A DNA stretch of 9,552 nt from an uncultured Eubacteriales bacterium (GCA_948762645.1 CAQBRY010000010.1:1-9552), one strand, 5' to 3'. Counted from the stretch's first letter, positions 1 to 7,499 are shown. Notes: generated by a model not told the origin, from the letters alone. Made by a program: numbers and translations.

Positions 1-888
1 GACATGAGCCGAAAAATTAGGTCAACACTCAAAACAAAAAATAGCCAAGGCTATGCAATAGGACATCCGCCTTATGGATATAAGTATGATGAAATTGACA
101 AAAAGCGTTGGACTATTGATGAAGAAGCTGCAGACGTTGTTCGCCACATTTTTGACCTTCGGAAACAAGGCGAAAGCATGAATGAAATAGCCAAAATTCT
201 TAAAAAAGAAAAAGTTTATATTCCTTCAGTTTATGCAATGAAAAAAGGTTTTAAAAAGCCACTAGCTAAACCGCCACTTGGAGAATATTTGTGGACTCAT
301 GTGATGGTTCGGAGCATAATGTCTAACCAGTCTTATGTTGGGGATGTAATCAATTTTAAAACTTATAGCAAATCATTTAAGCTGAAAAAACGCCTCGAAA
401 ATGACAAAGAAAATTGGCAAATACACAAAGATGTGCATGAACCAATAATTGACAGAGAACTCTTTGAGATGATACAAAAGACTTTTAAAACCACTAAATG
501 TCAGAAACCAAGACATATTGAAAAAAATATGTTCGCAGGATTCTTACGGTGTTCCGATTTCGGAGCAAATCTAAATTATAAATTCACTCATGACAATCCT
601 GATAATCATTACTTTTCATGTAAAAATAATCGGGCGCAAAACGGATTATGCAAAAAATCTCATCACATTAGAGTAGATGTACTCACAAATTTAGTGAAAA
701 ACGATATTGCAAATATAGTGAGATTTGCGACCAATTTTGAAGATGAGTTTGTGAAGATAGTTGTTGATGAAGATTATAAACGAATTCAAGCGATCCAAAA
801 GAAAAACCTCGAAACATTAAAAAAATGCTTTCACGCGACAAAGAACTTGATACTTTATGTGAAAAAGTCTTTGAGGAAAAAATCTTAG
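1..888 (+). pseudogene. Large serine recombinase (TndX/TnpX type), middle part, 5' end outside window, frameshifted
   Basis: This is a site-specific DNA recombinase that would excise and insert a mobile element. The frame is open from base 1, and the ATG at 4 is internal, so the N-terminal resolvase catalytic domain (with the active serine) lies left of the window. Counting from the ATG at 4, residues 1-30 carry the family's typical helix into HPPYGY (21-26). Residues 35-160 are the DNA-binding Recombinase domain. Residues 175-220 are the zinc ribbon. That ribbon is odd: C183, C206 and C216 are present, but the expected second cysteine of the CxxC pair is F186 (codon 559-561). The frame then leaves the family's course at the A-run 819-825 and ends in 20 unrelated residues. 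The sequence resumes in the next frame at 825. Family assignment is firm. Whether the gene is dead, recoded or mis-sequenced is open, although the lost cysteine favours decay. Confidence 0.82.
819..825 (+). other. A7 run in A_AAA_AAA slippery register at the recombinase frameshift
   Basis: The incoming frame reads TTA AAA AAA TGC, so the seven A sit exactly as the slippery heptamer A_AAA_AAA. A -1 slip makes the next codon the ATG at 825, which restores the conserved sequence (TLKK then MLSRDKELDT). One extra A would do the same. Just downstream, TTTCAC (829-834) can pair with GTGAAA (859-864), but this is a weak stem at an unusually short distance, and no Shine-Dalgarno stimulator is visible upstream. 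A one-base deletion, a homopolymer sequencing error and programmed slippage are all consistent with what is seen. Confidence 0.6.
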
Positions 889-1259
889 GCAATCTATCAG
901 AAGAAAGATTTTCGAAGCTATCAGCGAAATACGAAGAAGAACAATTTGAACTTAAAGCCCAAATTAAAAACATGAAAAAGATAGTCGCCGAAGAGAAAAA
1001 TCATGAGCTTAATGCTGACGGATTCCTTAAAATTGTCAGAAAATACTCTGATGTTGAAGAACTGACCCTCGATATTTTGCAAGAGTTTATTGACAAAATT
1101 GTTGTTCACCACCGCGAAGAAATTATGGGAGAAACCACTCAAAAGGTAGAGATTTATTACAAAATGATAGGACATATAGAAATTCCGAGAATGTCAAAAC
1201 TTGAACGAGAAAGTTTTATAAAGAATTTCGGGCGAAAAAAAGAAGAGCGGATTGCTTAA
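825..1259 (+). pseudogene. Large serine recombinase, C-terminal part (coiled coil plus DUF4368-like domain), -1 frame
   Basis: This is the continuation of the recombinase in the -1 frame relative to the fragment before it. Counting from the ATG at 825, residues 1-60 are the charged, leucine-spaced coiled coil typical of TndX/TnpX recombinases, with RDKELDTL (4-11) and LSEERFSKLSAKYEEEQ (24-40). Residues 65-120 match the C-terminal DUF4368-type segment, with ELTLDILQEFIDKIVVH and then GETTQKVEIYY. The tail is basic and ends at TAA 1257-1259. No ribosome-binding site precedes ATG 825, so it is unlikely to be translated independently. It makes sense only joined to the upstream fragment. No other substitution or stop is seen, so the break looks recent, artificial or programmed. 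Its last codons also encode, on the other strand, a terminator hairpin for the neighbouring tRNA. Confidence 0.8.
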
Positions 1260-1274
1260 TACAATCTACTCTTC
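1235..1274 (-). terminator. Intrinsic terminator on the minus strand, overlapping the recombinase stop codon
   Basis: GAAGAG (1242-1247) pairs with CTCTTC (1269-1274) and GATTG (1250-1254) with CAATC (1262-1266). They are separated by a 2x2 internal loop, and the apical loop is 7 bases (1255-1261). Read on the minus strand, the stem is followed at once by seven T (complement of A 1235-1241), which is the standard Rho-independent form. On the plus strand it is followed by AAAATGG, so it should not stop recombinase transcription. It would end transcription coming from the tRNA-Leu promoter. Confidence 0.72.
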
Positions 1275-1311
1275 AAAATGGAGAATCAACCAAGTCCCTG
1301 ATGGTTCTCCA
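1275..1311 (-). terminator. First hairpin behind tRNA-Leu, terminator-like
   Basis: Bases 1279-1288 pair with 1302-1311 (ten pairs, one of them a G-U) around a 13-base loop. On the minus strand the stem begins three bases past the tRNA 3' CCA and is followed by TTTT (1278-1275). The T-run is short, so this may be a weak terminator or a processing hairpin backed up by the stronger hairpin directly after it. Confidence 0.5.
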
Positions 1312-1314
1312 GCA

Positions 1315-1401
1315 TGGTACCGGTAGTGGGACTTGAACCCACACGTGGATAATCCACAACAGATTTTGAGTCTGCCTCGTCTACCATTCCAACACACCGG
1401 C
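1315..1401 (-). tRNA. tRNA-Leu (anticodon CAA)
   Basis: On the minus strand the gene begins GCCGGTG (1401-1395), whose acceptor partner TACCGGT precedes ACCA. The 3' CCA is encoded (1317-1315). The anticodon loop reads CTCAAAA, giving anticodon CAA, which decodes UUG leucine codons. A long variable arm (GTGGA-TTA-TCCAC) marks it as class II, as expected for tRNA-Leu. The T arm GTGGG TTCAAGT CCCAC is perfect. The length is 87 bases. Acceptor pairs 1-72 and 7-66 are G-U wobbles, which is tolerated. The tRNA 3' end faces the recombinase, with 55 bases between the recombinase stop and the CCA end. Confidence 0.95.
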
Positions 1402-1415
1402 ATAGCACATTGTAT

Positions 1416-1444
1416 ATGGTAGCATGTCGCTTTTAAAAAGTCAA
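1416..1444 (-). promoter_or_regulatory. Vegetative-type promoter of tRNA-Leu
   Basis: On the minus strand there is a -35 box TTGACT (1444-1439), a 17-base spacer and a -10 box TACCAT (1421-1416). The -10 is preceded by TGC, which forms an extended -10. Transcription would start near 1409, a few bases before the mature tRNA. It sits in the short gap between the M23 gene's stop codon and the tRNA. Confidence 0.65.
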
Positions 1445-1457
1445 ATAGTTCATAAAT

Positions 1458-2843
1458 TTAAAAATAGTTTTTTGGATTTACAGGTTTATTATTTATTCTA
1501 ACTTCAAGATGCAAGTGATTTCCGGTAGACTTTCCTGTAGAGCCGACTTCTGCTATTTTTTGTCCTTTTATTACTCTATCTCCAGAGCTTACCAACAATT
1601 TACTGCAGTGAGCATATAATGTAGAGATTTTACCATCTTCGTGAGAAATTATTATGTGTTTACCGTAACCGCTATTATCACTTGCAGAATATGTTACTAC
1701 TCCATTACTACAGGCTAAAATATCTTGCCCTGCTATTCCTGAACTTGAAATATCTATTCCTGTATGGAATCCATCTTCGCGGTAACCAAATGGACTTGAA
1801 ATATTTTTTGTATAAGTAACAGGCCATAATAAATTATTGTCATCAAGTTGTTTTGTACCTATAGTTACTTGTTCATCGATTTTTTCTTGTATTGTTGAGT
1901 GGGAAATATTTATTCTGGTTATTTCTTCATCATCTATATAAGTTACCTCATCTACGTATACATCAAGACCATTTATACCTTCTTGAGTTATTTGCTTGTA
2001 GTTGGTAAATTTAGTTGAATCCTCAGTTTTAATTGATTCGAAGGCAATTTCTACTTCTCTTTGTTCTACATGGGAGTATTTAACATGTATAATTTTTTTA
2101 AATACTTCTATTCTGATTGTGCCTAAATTTTCTATTTGAAAGTCATCTGGTAAGTTGTTTAGTTCTTTTATTTTTTCAGCGGTTGTTTTAAATTTTTCGC
2201 AGATTAATTCTAAATTATCATTTTCAGATATTTCGTAAGAAATGATATCTTTTTTACCTTGTAGTATTAACTCTTTTGCTTCATCATCTGATATGATTTC
2301 ATCTGAAGAATATAAACCATACTCCGTACGTATATCCTCAACAAAAGATGAACATAAATTTTTATCTTTTATATATTTGGATTTTAGCTGCGACAATGTA
2401 TTCCTTAAAAAATCTTTATTTTTATTTGCGAATATTAATTTATTGTCTACGTATAGACCTGTAGCTGGCTGTATATTTTCTTTTAATTCTTCTGAAATTA
2501 TATTCTTTATTTCGTCCGGCGATACAATTTCAGAGTTCTTTACGGACACTATTTTATATTCCGGAATTAACGATACTTCTTCACAATCATTATTTATGAT
2601 TTGATCTTTAATAATAGTATTTATTTTTTCACAGACTTTTTCATCCTGTATTTTTGCAATTTCTTTTCCGTTATAACTTAGAATTAGTCCGTAGTTCTGA
2701 TTGTTCCAATAGCTTATGGTTGATATGAAAGTGAGTATTGACAAAACTATGAGGGTTACTCTAATATTTTTCATTAAACTAGGATTTATATAATGTTTAG
2801 TAATATTTTTCTTAAAAAAAAATTCTAAACTTTTATTATACAA
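1458..2843 (-). CDS. Membrane-anchored M23 peptidase with LysM-like and G5-like regions
   Basis: This is a predicted peptidoglycan endopeptidase acting outside the membrane. Of 461 residues, 1-27 are a short cytoplasmic tail and 28-45 a single membrane helix. Residues 50-200 are an alpha/beta stalk of no recognised family. Residues 201-247 look like a LysM peptidoglycan-binding motif, and 254-332 resemble a G5 domain. Residues 340-461 are the LytM/M23 domain. Zinc ligands H360 and D364 (HTGID) and H445 (HLHLEV) are present, as are H412 (YAHCS) and H443, so it should be active. The start is a TTG at 2843 with GGGGG nine bases upstream (2857-2853). An ATG at residue 24 (2774) is possible but has no clear ribosome-binding site. 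It lies 211 bases behind the Csp gene and has its own promoter. Enzymes of this shape occur widely in clostridia in wall or spore remodelling, but a link to germination here is only positional. Confidence 0.88.
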   Translation of the reverse strand: MYNKSLEFFFKKNITKHYINPSLMKNIRVTLIVLSILTFISTISYWNNQNYGLILSYNGKEIAKIQDEKVCEKINTIIKDQIINNDCEEVSLIPEYKIVSVKNSEIVSPDEIKNIISEELKENIQPATGLYVDNKLIFANKNKDFLRNTLSQLKSKYIKDKNLCSSFVEDIRTEYGLYSSDEIISDDEAKELILQGKKDIISYEISENDNLELICEKFKTTAEKIKELNNLPDDFQIENLGTIRIEVFKKIIHVKYSHVEQREVEIAFESIKTEDSTKFTNYKQITQEGINGLDVYVDEVTYIDDEEITRINISHSTIQEKIDEQVTIGTKQLDDNNLLWPVTYTKNISSPFGYREDGFHTGIDISSSGIAGQDILACSNGVVTYSASDNSGYGKHIIISHEDGKISTLYAHCSKLLVSSGDRVIKGQKIAEVGSTGKSTGNHLHLEVRINNKPVNPKNYF

Positions 2844-2852
2844 TTTGGATGT

Positions 2853-2952
2853 CCCCCAAACATATTTTTAAAGGTTACTTTTTTAAAACACTTCTTAAAT
2901 AATTATAACAAATTATTACACATTTGCAATAATTTCAGATTATGTTTGGAGG
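2853..2952. repeat. Inverted repeat flanking the M23 promoter
   Basis: CCCCCAAACATA (2853-2864) and TATGTTTGGAGG (2941-2952) are inverted copies matching at 11 of 12 positions. They lie on either side of the candidate promoter, about 76 bases apart. One arm overlaps the ribosome-binding site of the M23 gene and the other lies upstream of the -35 box. No regulator is known from the sequence. Pairing in RNA would require a read-through transcript from the Csp gene. Confidence 0.35.
2902..2929 (-). promoter_or_regulatory. Candidate sigma-A-type promoter of the M23 gene
   Basis: On the minus strand: TTGCAA (2929-2924), a 16-base spacer, then TATAAT (2907-2902) preceded by TGT, an extended -10. 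The predicted start near 2895 gives a leader of about 50 bases ending in the GGGGG ribosome-binding site. The very AT-rich surroundings raise the chance of an accidental match, but three agreeing elements at correct spacing make it the best candidate in the 211-base gap. Confidence 0.55.
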
Positions 2953-3054
2953 ATTATATAAATACATTAAAAATATTATAATTTTATTATTGTTAATATA
3001 TAAAAAATATTGAATAAAATGTGATTATAGGACTAATATACCTTATAGTTTTAC

Positions 3055-6000
3055 CTACCTTATTCTTTGAAATGTTTGCATTAAATCTAGTTCTCCATAT
3101 CCCCATAGATCATCTGGATAAGATATACCCGGTCTTTGTCTTAATCCTAAAAGTAAGTATGATCTTAGTTTTAATGTATTCATAGTTCTGTCATTGTCGT
3201 TAACTATGCCCCACTGCATAATTAGTGCAGATGCACCGGTTGTTATGGCTGATGATACGCTTGTTCCTGTCATGGTGCCCGTTTGACCCGTTGGAAAAAG
3301 ACCAGTGACATTTACTCCGGGAGCTACTAAGTCCGGACAAACTTTTTCAGAAATTGAAGGTCCTCTTCCAGTTGAAATATATATACTTCCATCGTTTGAA
3401 TTGTATGCACCTGTGTCTATGATGTTATAGGATGTAGATGGAATAGTTACAGTATATGATACGTTAGCCTGTAAGAAATTTGTTCGTGGATCTATAAATG
3501 GACTTAGCGGAAGCCAGCCATGTATTCTTCCATCTAATATTAAGTCTCCATATATGTTTAGTACCCATAATCCGGCTGTTGGATTTTTAAAGTTGATTTT
3601 TATTTCTTGATTTCCATTTTTTATGTTTGGAAACATATATTCTACGTATATTTCTGTACCTTCAAGTACAAATGTATAATTTTGTCTTTCATTTACAGTA
3701 AAAGGCTTTCTCTCAATACTTGAACCTAATGGAGTTGTTAGAGATATTGATATTCGATCGGGAGCAAAAGCCCAAATATTCATCATAAATCCAGGGTTAT
3801 TAGCTGAAACATTAAATTCTATTTGAGAAATACTATTAAATGAAAGGTCTGAATAGAAGTGGTGGGACATATTTCCTTCATTTCCTACAGCACATATAAT
3901 TCCTGTACCGTTTGTAAGTGACAATCCGGATATATACCTTTCAAAAAATGATAGTCCATCATGTGCTCCATTATTACTTCCCAGTCCTATACTTATTACA
4001 AGCGGCTGGCCAAGCTCAATAGATTTTCTAAATAAATATTCAATTCCTGCCATTATATCTGCTGATGAATAAGCTGGTACTTCATCGTTATATATAGATT
4101 CGCTTCTTCGGGACGAAATTTTTGCAGATTTAAGTTTAACAGCGATGATGTCTGCATCAGGTGCAGCACCACTGTACGTGGAGTCCTGATTTGTTCTTGC
4201 TGCCATTAAAGCGGATAAAAATGTTCCGTGACCGATTTCGTCCCGGGAGGGTACTATATTGTAAGGATTATCTGATTGATTAGCAGTATTTATTTGCTGA
4301 TTAGTATATTCGGTACCATATACAAATCCTTTTGGTGGAGGACCGTCCTGTATAGACTGGTCCCACAGATATAAAATTTTACTGTTTCCATTTTCATATT
4401 TAAAAGCTGGTAGAGTGTAGTCTATGCCGGTGTCTATTACTCCTATAATTACGCCGTTTCCTTTAAGATCCAAATAGGGCTGATTTTTTACTGCAGTAAT
4501 TCCTGAGTCTATTAATGCCTGGGGATCCTCCAGGAGTCCGCAAATTATAGGGACCTCTGCAACAACTCTATTTTCAAGTACGCTTCTATATTCATTTATA
4601 TTTTCTATAGGTGCATGGACAATTGCATATCCTCCTTGAAGGGTAAGAGAAACCTGAATACCGGGGAAATTTTTAAGTAACTTTTCTGTTCTGGCGTCAT
4701 ATATAGCTATTGAATCTATATAAGATTCATCAAGTATGGGATTAACATTATCAGGTATGGGAGGGGCGCTGCGAAGCTTTTGTTCTAATGGGGAAATAGA
4801 TTGACTTTCAGGTATTGAACTTACAATCTGGGTATTACCCGTATTGGAAATATCTGTTTGATCTTCGGAAACGTTTATAGATGTTGACATATTTGAATTT
4901 TCAGATGTATTTGTAGCCTCAGATATTCTGTTTTGATTATCGGGTCCTGACTCTGCATTTGGTATTTCGAAATATGATGTTGAAGGATATGAGGAGGGTC
5001 TATCATAATTATAGTATGATACCAAATCTAAAGACTTTTCTATACAAAGGGTACCAAACCCCCAGTTACTATTTGGATATATCATATTTGGAGATCTTCT
5101 GGATCCGGATCTTAAAAAAGCTTTTAGCCTTTGTCCATAAAGGTAAGGATCGTTATTTTGAACTATTCCCCATTGCATCATCAAGCAGCATGCACCTGCA
5201 ACGTGGGGAGCAGCAAAACTTGTTCCTGTAAAAGCTCCGTATCCTGATCCGGGTGCCGTTGATATTATTGATTCTGCCGGTGCTACCAAGTCTGGTTTTA
5301 TTCCTCCGGTCCTTGTAAATCCTCGGCCTGAAAATTCGGAAAAATTGCCGTTTTGTGAATCATATCCTCCAACGGACACTACTTTTTGGGCAGTAGAAGG
5401 AATTGTAAGGGTTGTGTTTAAAGTAGGGTATAGGAACTCAGTACCGCTTCCGGAAATTTCTGTAACAGGGAGCCACAGATTAAATTCACCTTCGATTATA
5501 TTTATTCCGGTTACTTGTATAGTCCAAATATTTTCGGGTATTACAGCTCCACCTAACCCTCTAAACAGAAAAATAATGTTTTGTTCCTGAGCATATGGTG
5601 TTGGCTGAGCTATACTTATTACTATTTCCGTGTTATTTATAAGCACAGTTTGCTCAAGTTGCCTAAGATTAATTGCTCGACTGGTTTCTCCCGAAGAGGA
5701 TAATATTCTGAACTCAAATATGTCAATAAAAGATTTAGTTAGGGTGATTGGAAGATTGTGAAGACCCTGCTGGGAAGTAAATTGTACGTCTACTGTTTGC
5801 TTTTCTGAAACGCTTCCTTGAAAATGATGCCTAGCAGTGCCTTCATTACCTGTTGGAACTACTATTGATGTTTTCCACATATCTGCCATGCTGTCTAGGT
5901 ATTGTTCAAATAAGCTGTTGCCATCATGTGAACCTTGATTGTTTCCATAGCTGATATTTATTGATATAGGCATATTATATTCAATGGCTTTGTCGATAAC

Positions 6001-6663
6001 GTATTTTACGCCTCTCATGAGATTGGTTGTACTTGTAAAATATTGTGTCACATTAGCCGCTAGTTTGACAACTATCAAACTTGCTTCCGGGGCTACTCCC
6101 ATGTATTGTCCGTTTGATCCTCTGCCATTACCTGCCGCTATTCCTGCTACGGCGGTTCCATGACCGTTAAAGTCCAGCTGTTTTATGATAGAATCTCTTT
6201 CATTTTCCGGTGCCATTAGGGCTTCATTGATAGTTTCCATGGAGTACTCCGTACCAAATGTGAACCCCTCCGGAGGCGTACCGCTCTGATTTTGGTCCCA
6301 CATACAAAGTATTCTGGTTGTTCCGTCCGGATTTACAAAGTCAGGATGTTGATAATCTATACCGGAATCCAGTATTGCAACTATCGTGCCGTTTCCTGAA
6401 AGATTATATTTTTGTCCTTTCCTTACATTGCTGATACAGCTGTTTGCGATACTGGGGTTTTCTAGGAGTGCAAGACGGGATGCCGGTTCTAAATATTCTA
6501 TTTGGGTATATAGTCTAAGACCTGTCATTTGTTGTGGCGGTACGAGAATTATTGCATAGGATGGATTTAATATTTCTATAGGTATATTTAATTCTTGAGC
6601 AAGAGCTTTTATATCTCCATTATATTTTACTATTACTTCAATGGGGGTATTCTCATTTGCCAA
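3055..6663 (-). CDS. Tandem Csp-type germination subtilisin (CspB-CspA-like fusion), both triads intact
   Basis: This is a serine protease of family S8, Csp type. Known Csp proteases sit in the dormant clostridial spore and cut pro-SleC at germination. Numbering is from the TTG start at 6663 (1,202 residues). A propeptide-like region (5-75; EVIVKYNGD, IEYLEP) precedes catalytic unit 1 (80-550): D99 (ILDSGID), H168 (NGHGT), oxyanion N273 (TGNEG) and S482 (GTSFAAPH). A Ser/Asn/Thr-rich linker covers 552-647. A second propeptide-like region (648-715; GYAIVHAP) then leads into unit 2 (730-1202): D744 (VIDTGID), H812 (IGHGT), N928 (VGNEG) and S1135 (GTSVSS). Both units have the Csp-typical GNEG-x3-HH motif and an inserted beta-rich domain between the oxyanion Asn and the Ser. 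There is no signal peptide, as expected for a protein made in the mother cell. It follows the 267-residue gene in an operon and diverges from sleC. In C. difficile CspBA the second half is a pseudoprotease, so two complete triads are notable. Csp assignment is strong; orthology to cspBA specifically is inference. Confidence 0.9.
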   Translation of the reverse strand: MANENTPIEVIVKYNGDIKALAQELNIPIEILNPSYAIILVPPQQMTGLRLYTQIEYLEPASRLALLENPSIANSCISNVRKGQKYNLSGNGTIVAILDSGIDYQHPDFVNPDGTTRILCMWDQNQSGTPPEGFTFGTEYSMETINEALMAPENERDSIIKQLDFNGHGTAVAGIAAGNGRGSNGQYMGVAPEASLIVVKLAANVTQYFTSTTNLMRGVKYVIDKAIEYNMPISINISYGNNQGSHDGNSLFEQYLDSMADMWKTSIVVPTGNEGTARHHFQGSVSEKQTVDVQFTSQQGLHNLPITLTKSFIDIFEFRILSSSGETSRAINLRQLEQTVLINNTEIVISIAQPTPYAQEQNIIFLFRGLGGAVIPENIWTIQVTGINIIEGEFNLWLPVTEISGSGTEFLYPTLNTTLTIPSTAQKVVSVGGYDSQNGNFSEFSGRGFTRTGGIKPDLVAPAESIISTAPGSGYGAFTGTSFAAPHVAGACCLMMQWGIVQNNDPYLYGQRLKAFLRSGSRRSPNMIYPNSNWGFGTLCIEKSLDLVSYYNYDRPSSYPSTSYFEIPNAESGPDNQNRISEATNTSENSNMSTSINVSEDQTDISNTGNTQIVSSIPESQSISPLEQKLRSAPPIPDNVNPILDESYIDSIAIYDARTEKLLKNFPGIQVSLTLQGGYAIVHAPIENINEYRSVLENRVVAEVPIICGLLEDPQALIDSGITAVKNQPYLDLKGNGVIIGVIDTGIDYTLPAFKYENGNSKILYLWDQSIQDGPPPKGFVYGTEYTNQQINTANQSDNPYNIVPSRDEIGHGTFLSALMAARTNQDSTYSGAAPDADIIAVKLKSAKISSRRSESIYNDEVPAYSSADIMAGIEYLFRKSIELGQPLVISIGLGSNNGAHDGLSFFERYISGLSLTNGTGIICAVGNEGNMSHHFYSDLSFNSISQIEFNVSANNPGFMMNIWAFAPDRISISLTTPLGSSIERKPFTVNERQNYTFVLEGTEIYVEYMFPNIKNGNQEIKINFKNPTAGLWVLNIYGDLILDGRIHGWLPLSPFIDPRTNFLQANVSYTVTIPSTSYNIIDTGAYNSNDGSIYISTGRGPSISEKVCPDLVAPGVNVTGLFPTGQTGTMTGTSVSSAITTGASALIMQWGIVNDNDRTMNTLKLRSYLLLGLRQRPGISYPDDLWGYGELDLMQTFQRIR

Positions 6664-6668
6664 TAGGT

Positions 6669-6677
6669 TCACCTTCT
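6669..6677 (-). promoter_or_regulatory. Ribosome-binding site fixing the Csp start at TTG 6663
   Basis: AGAAGGTGA on the minus strand is a strong Shine-Dalgarno sequence, with five bases between it and TTG (6663-6661). The upstream in-frame GTG at 6672 lies inside this motif, so it has no room for a ribosome-binding site of its own. The protein therefore most likely begins at the TTG, three residues later. Confidence 0.7.
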
Positions 6678-6695
6678 AAGAATTTAGTTATGAAA

Positions 6696-7499
6696 TTATA
6701 TATATATGACCCAATATCCGCTGTCTCCAATGGATGGTTTTTTGTTGATGTCGAAACATTTAAAACATGCAGCCCCAATATCTTTCATGAAAAACATATG
6801 TTGGGGTACAAACTGATCAGGTATTCCAATAATATAAATGACCTTACAATTATGTATATATCTTGAAAAGGTTATGTATCCACATTCTTTTATAGTTCTT
6901 GCAATACAAAATTTAGCTTCTTTAGTTAGTGACTCAATATTTAAATATTCAAATTGATCCTGATTAATTTTGACGGAATCTAAACCATTAATATTTTTTG
7001 AAAAGAGTTTGAATTTTGGAAGTGAATCTATTAGTTCATCATATTTTGGTATTGAGGTATATTCTGGACACTCATTATAACTTTGTGCTTTAGCAATATC
7101 GTACTGATTAACTTTATTAAGAACATTTTGTAGCATAGATTTCCAGTTTAAATTTTTATTTCTAAATCCTATGAGTGTATTGCTCTGGGTTGGCATTATT
7201 TGGGGGCGTAAAACGGCAATAGTTAAATAATTTAAATTATATTTAAGTTTTGGAAAGTTTATTTCTGTATCAATAACTCCAAACTTATTGGATTTGATGG
7301 TTACAGTTTGTATGTTTATAGATGACAGATTATTTTTTATTAGGAAATAAGCATTATATATGGTACTATTTATTAATTTATTTGCGAAAATGTGTATTTT
7401 GTTATTCTTAGGGGTTACTGTAACTGCTACTTTGCCTGAGACTTCGTAGTTATTTTTTTGAATCCGGTGTAGGAAAAAAGAAAATTTATTATTTTTCAT
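6696..7499 (-). CDS. Uncharacterised 267-residue protein in operon with the Csp protease
   Basis: I do not recognise a named family. Residues 15-100 look like a beta-sandwich, with alternating hydrophobic strands and a YEVSGKVAVTV opening. Residues 115-180 are a hydrophilic, Asn/Lys-rich linker. Residues 185-267 look like a compact alpha/beta domain, with VIYIIGIPDQF (220-230), FMKDIGAACFKC (237-248) and a C-terminal GYWVIYI (261-267). There is no signal peptide and no clear membrane helix. The ATG at 7499 is preceded by AAAAGGAA about ten bases upstream, a usable though distant ribosome-binding site. The stop lies 23 bases before the GTG at 6672, or 32 before the favoured TTG of the Csp gene, so co-transcription is likely. 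It is the first gene of the operon, divergent from sleC. Position suggests a spore or germination role, for example a packaging partner or regulator of Csp or SleC. That is inference only. Confidence 0.8.
   Translation of the reverse strand: MKNNKFSFFLHRIQKNNYEVSGKVAVTVTPKNNKIHIFANKLINSTIYNAYFLIKNNLSSINIQTVTIKSNKFGVIDTEINFPKLKYNLNYLTIAVLRPQIMPTQSNTLIGFRNKNLNWKSMLQNVLNKVNQYDIAKAQSYNECPEYTSIPKYDELIDSLPKFKLFSKNINGLDSVKINQDQFEYLNIESLTKEAKFCIARTIKECGYITFSRYIHNCKVIYIIGIPDQFVPQHMFFMKDIGAACFKCFDINKKPSIGDSGYWVIYI

Noticed and set aside
1315..1401. tRNA-Leu 3' end as the attachment site of the element
   Set aside because: Use of tRNA 3' ends is typical of tyrosine integrases, not of TndX/TnpX serine recombinases, and no repeat of the tRNA end is visible in the window.
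2242..2604. Plus-strand open frame of 120 codons
   Set aside because: It lies wholly antisense inside the M23 gene, is Ser/Phe-rich in the way reversed AT-rich coding is, and has no domain or ribosome-binding site.
3000..3050. Terminator behind the Csp gene (TATAAGG / CCTATA on the minus strand)
   Set aside because: The stem is about six pairs with a bulge and is not followed directly by a T-run; too weak to call.
4959..5590. Two plus-strand open frames inside the Csp gene
   Set aside because: They are antisense to a clearly conserved protease and their translations show no motif.
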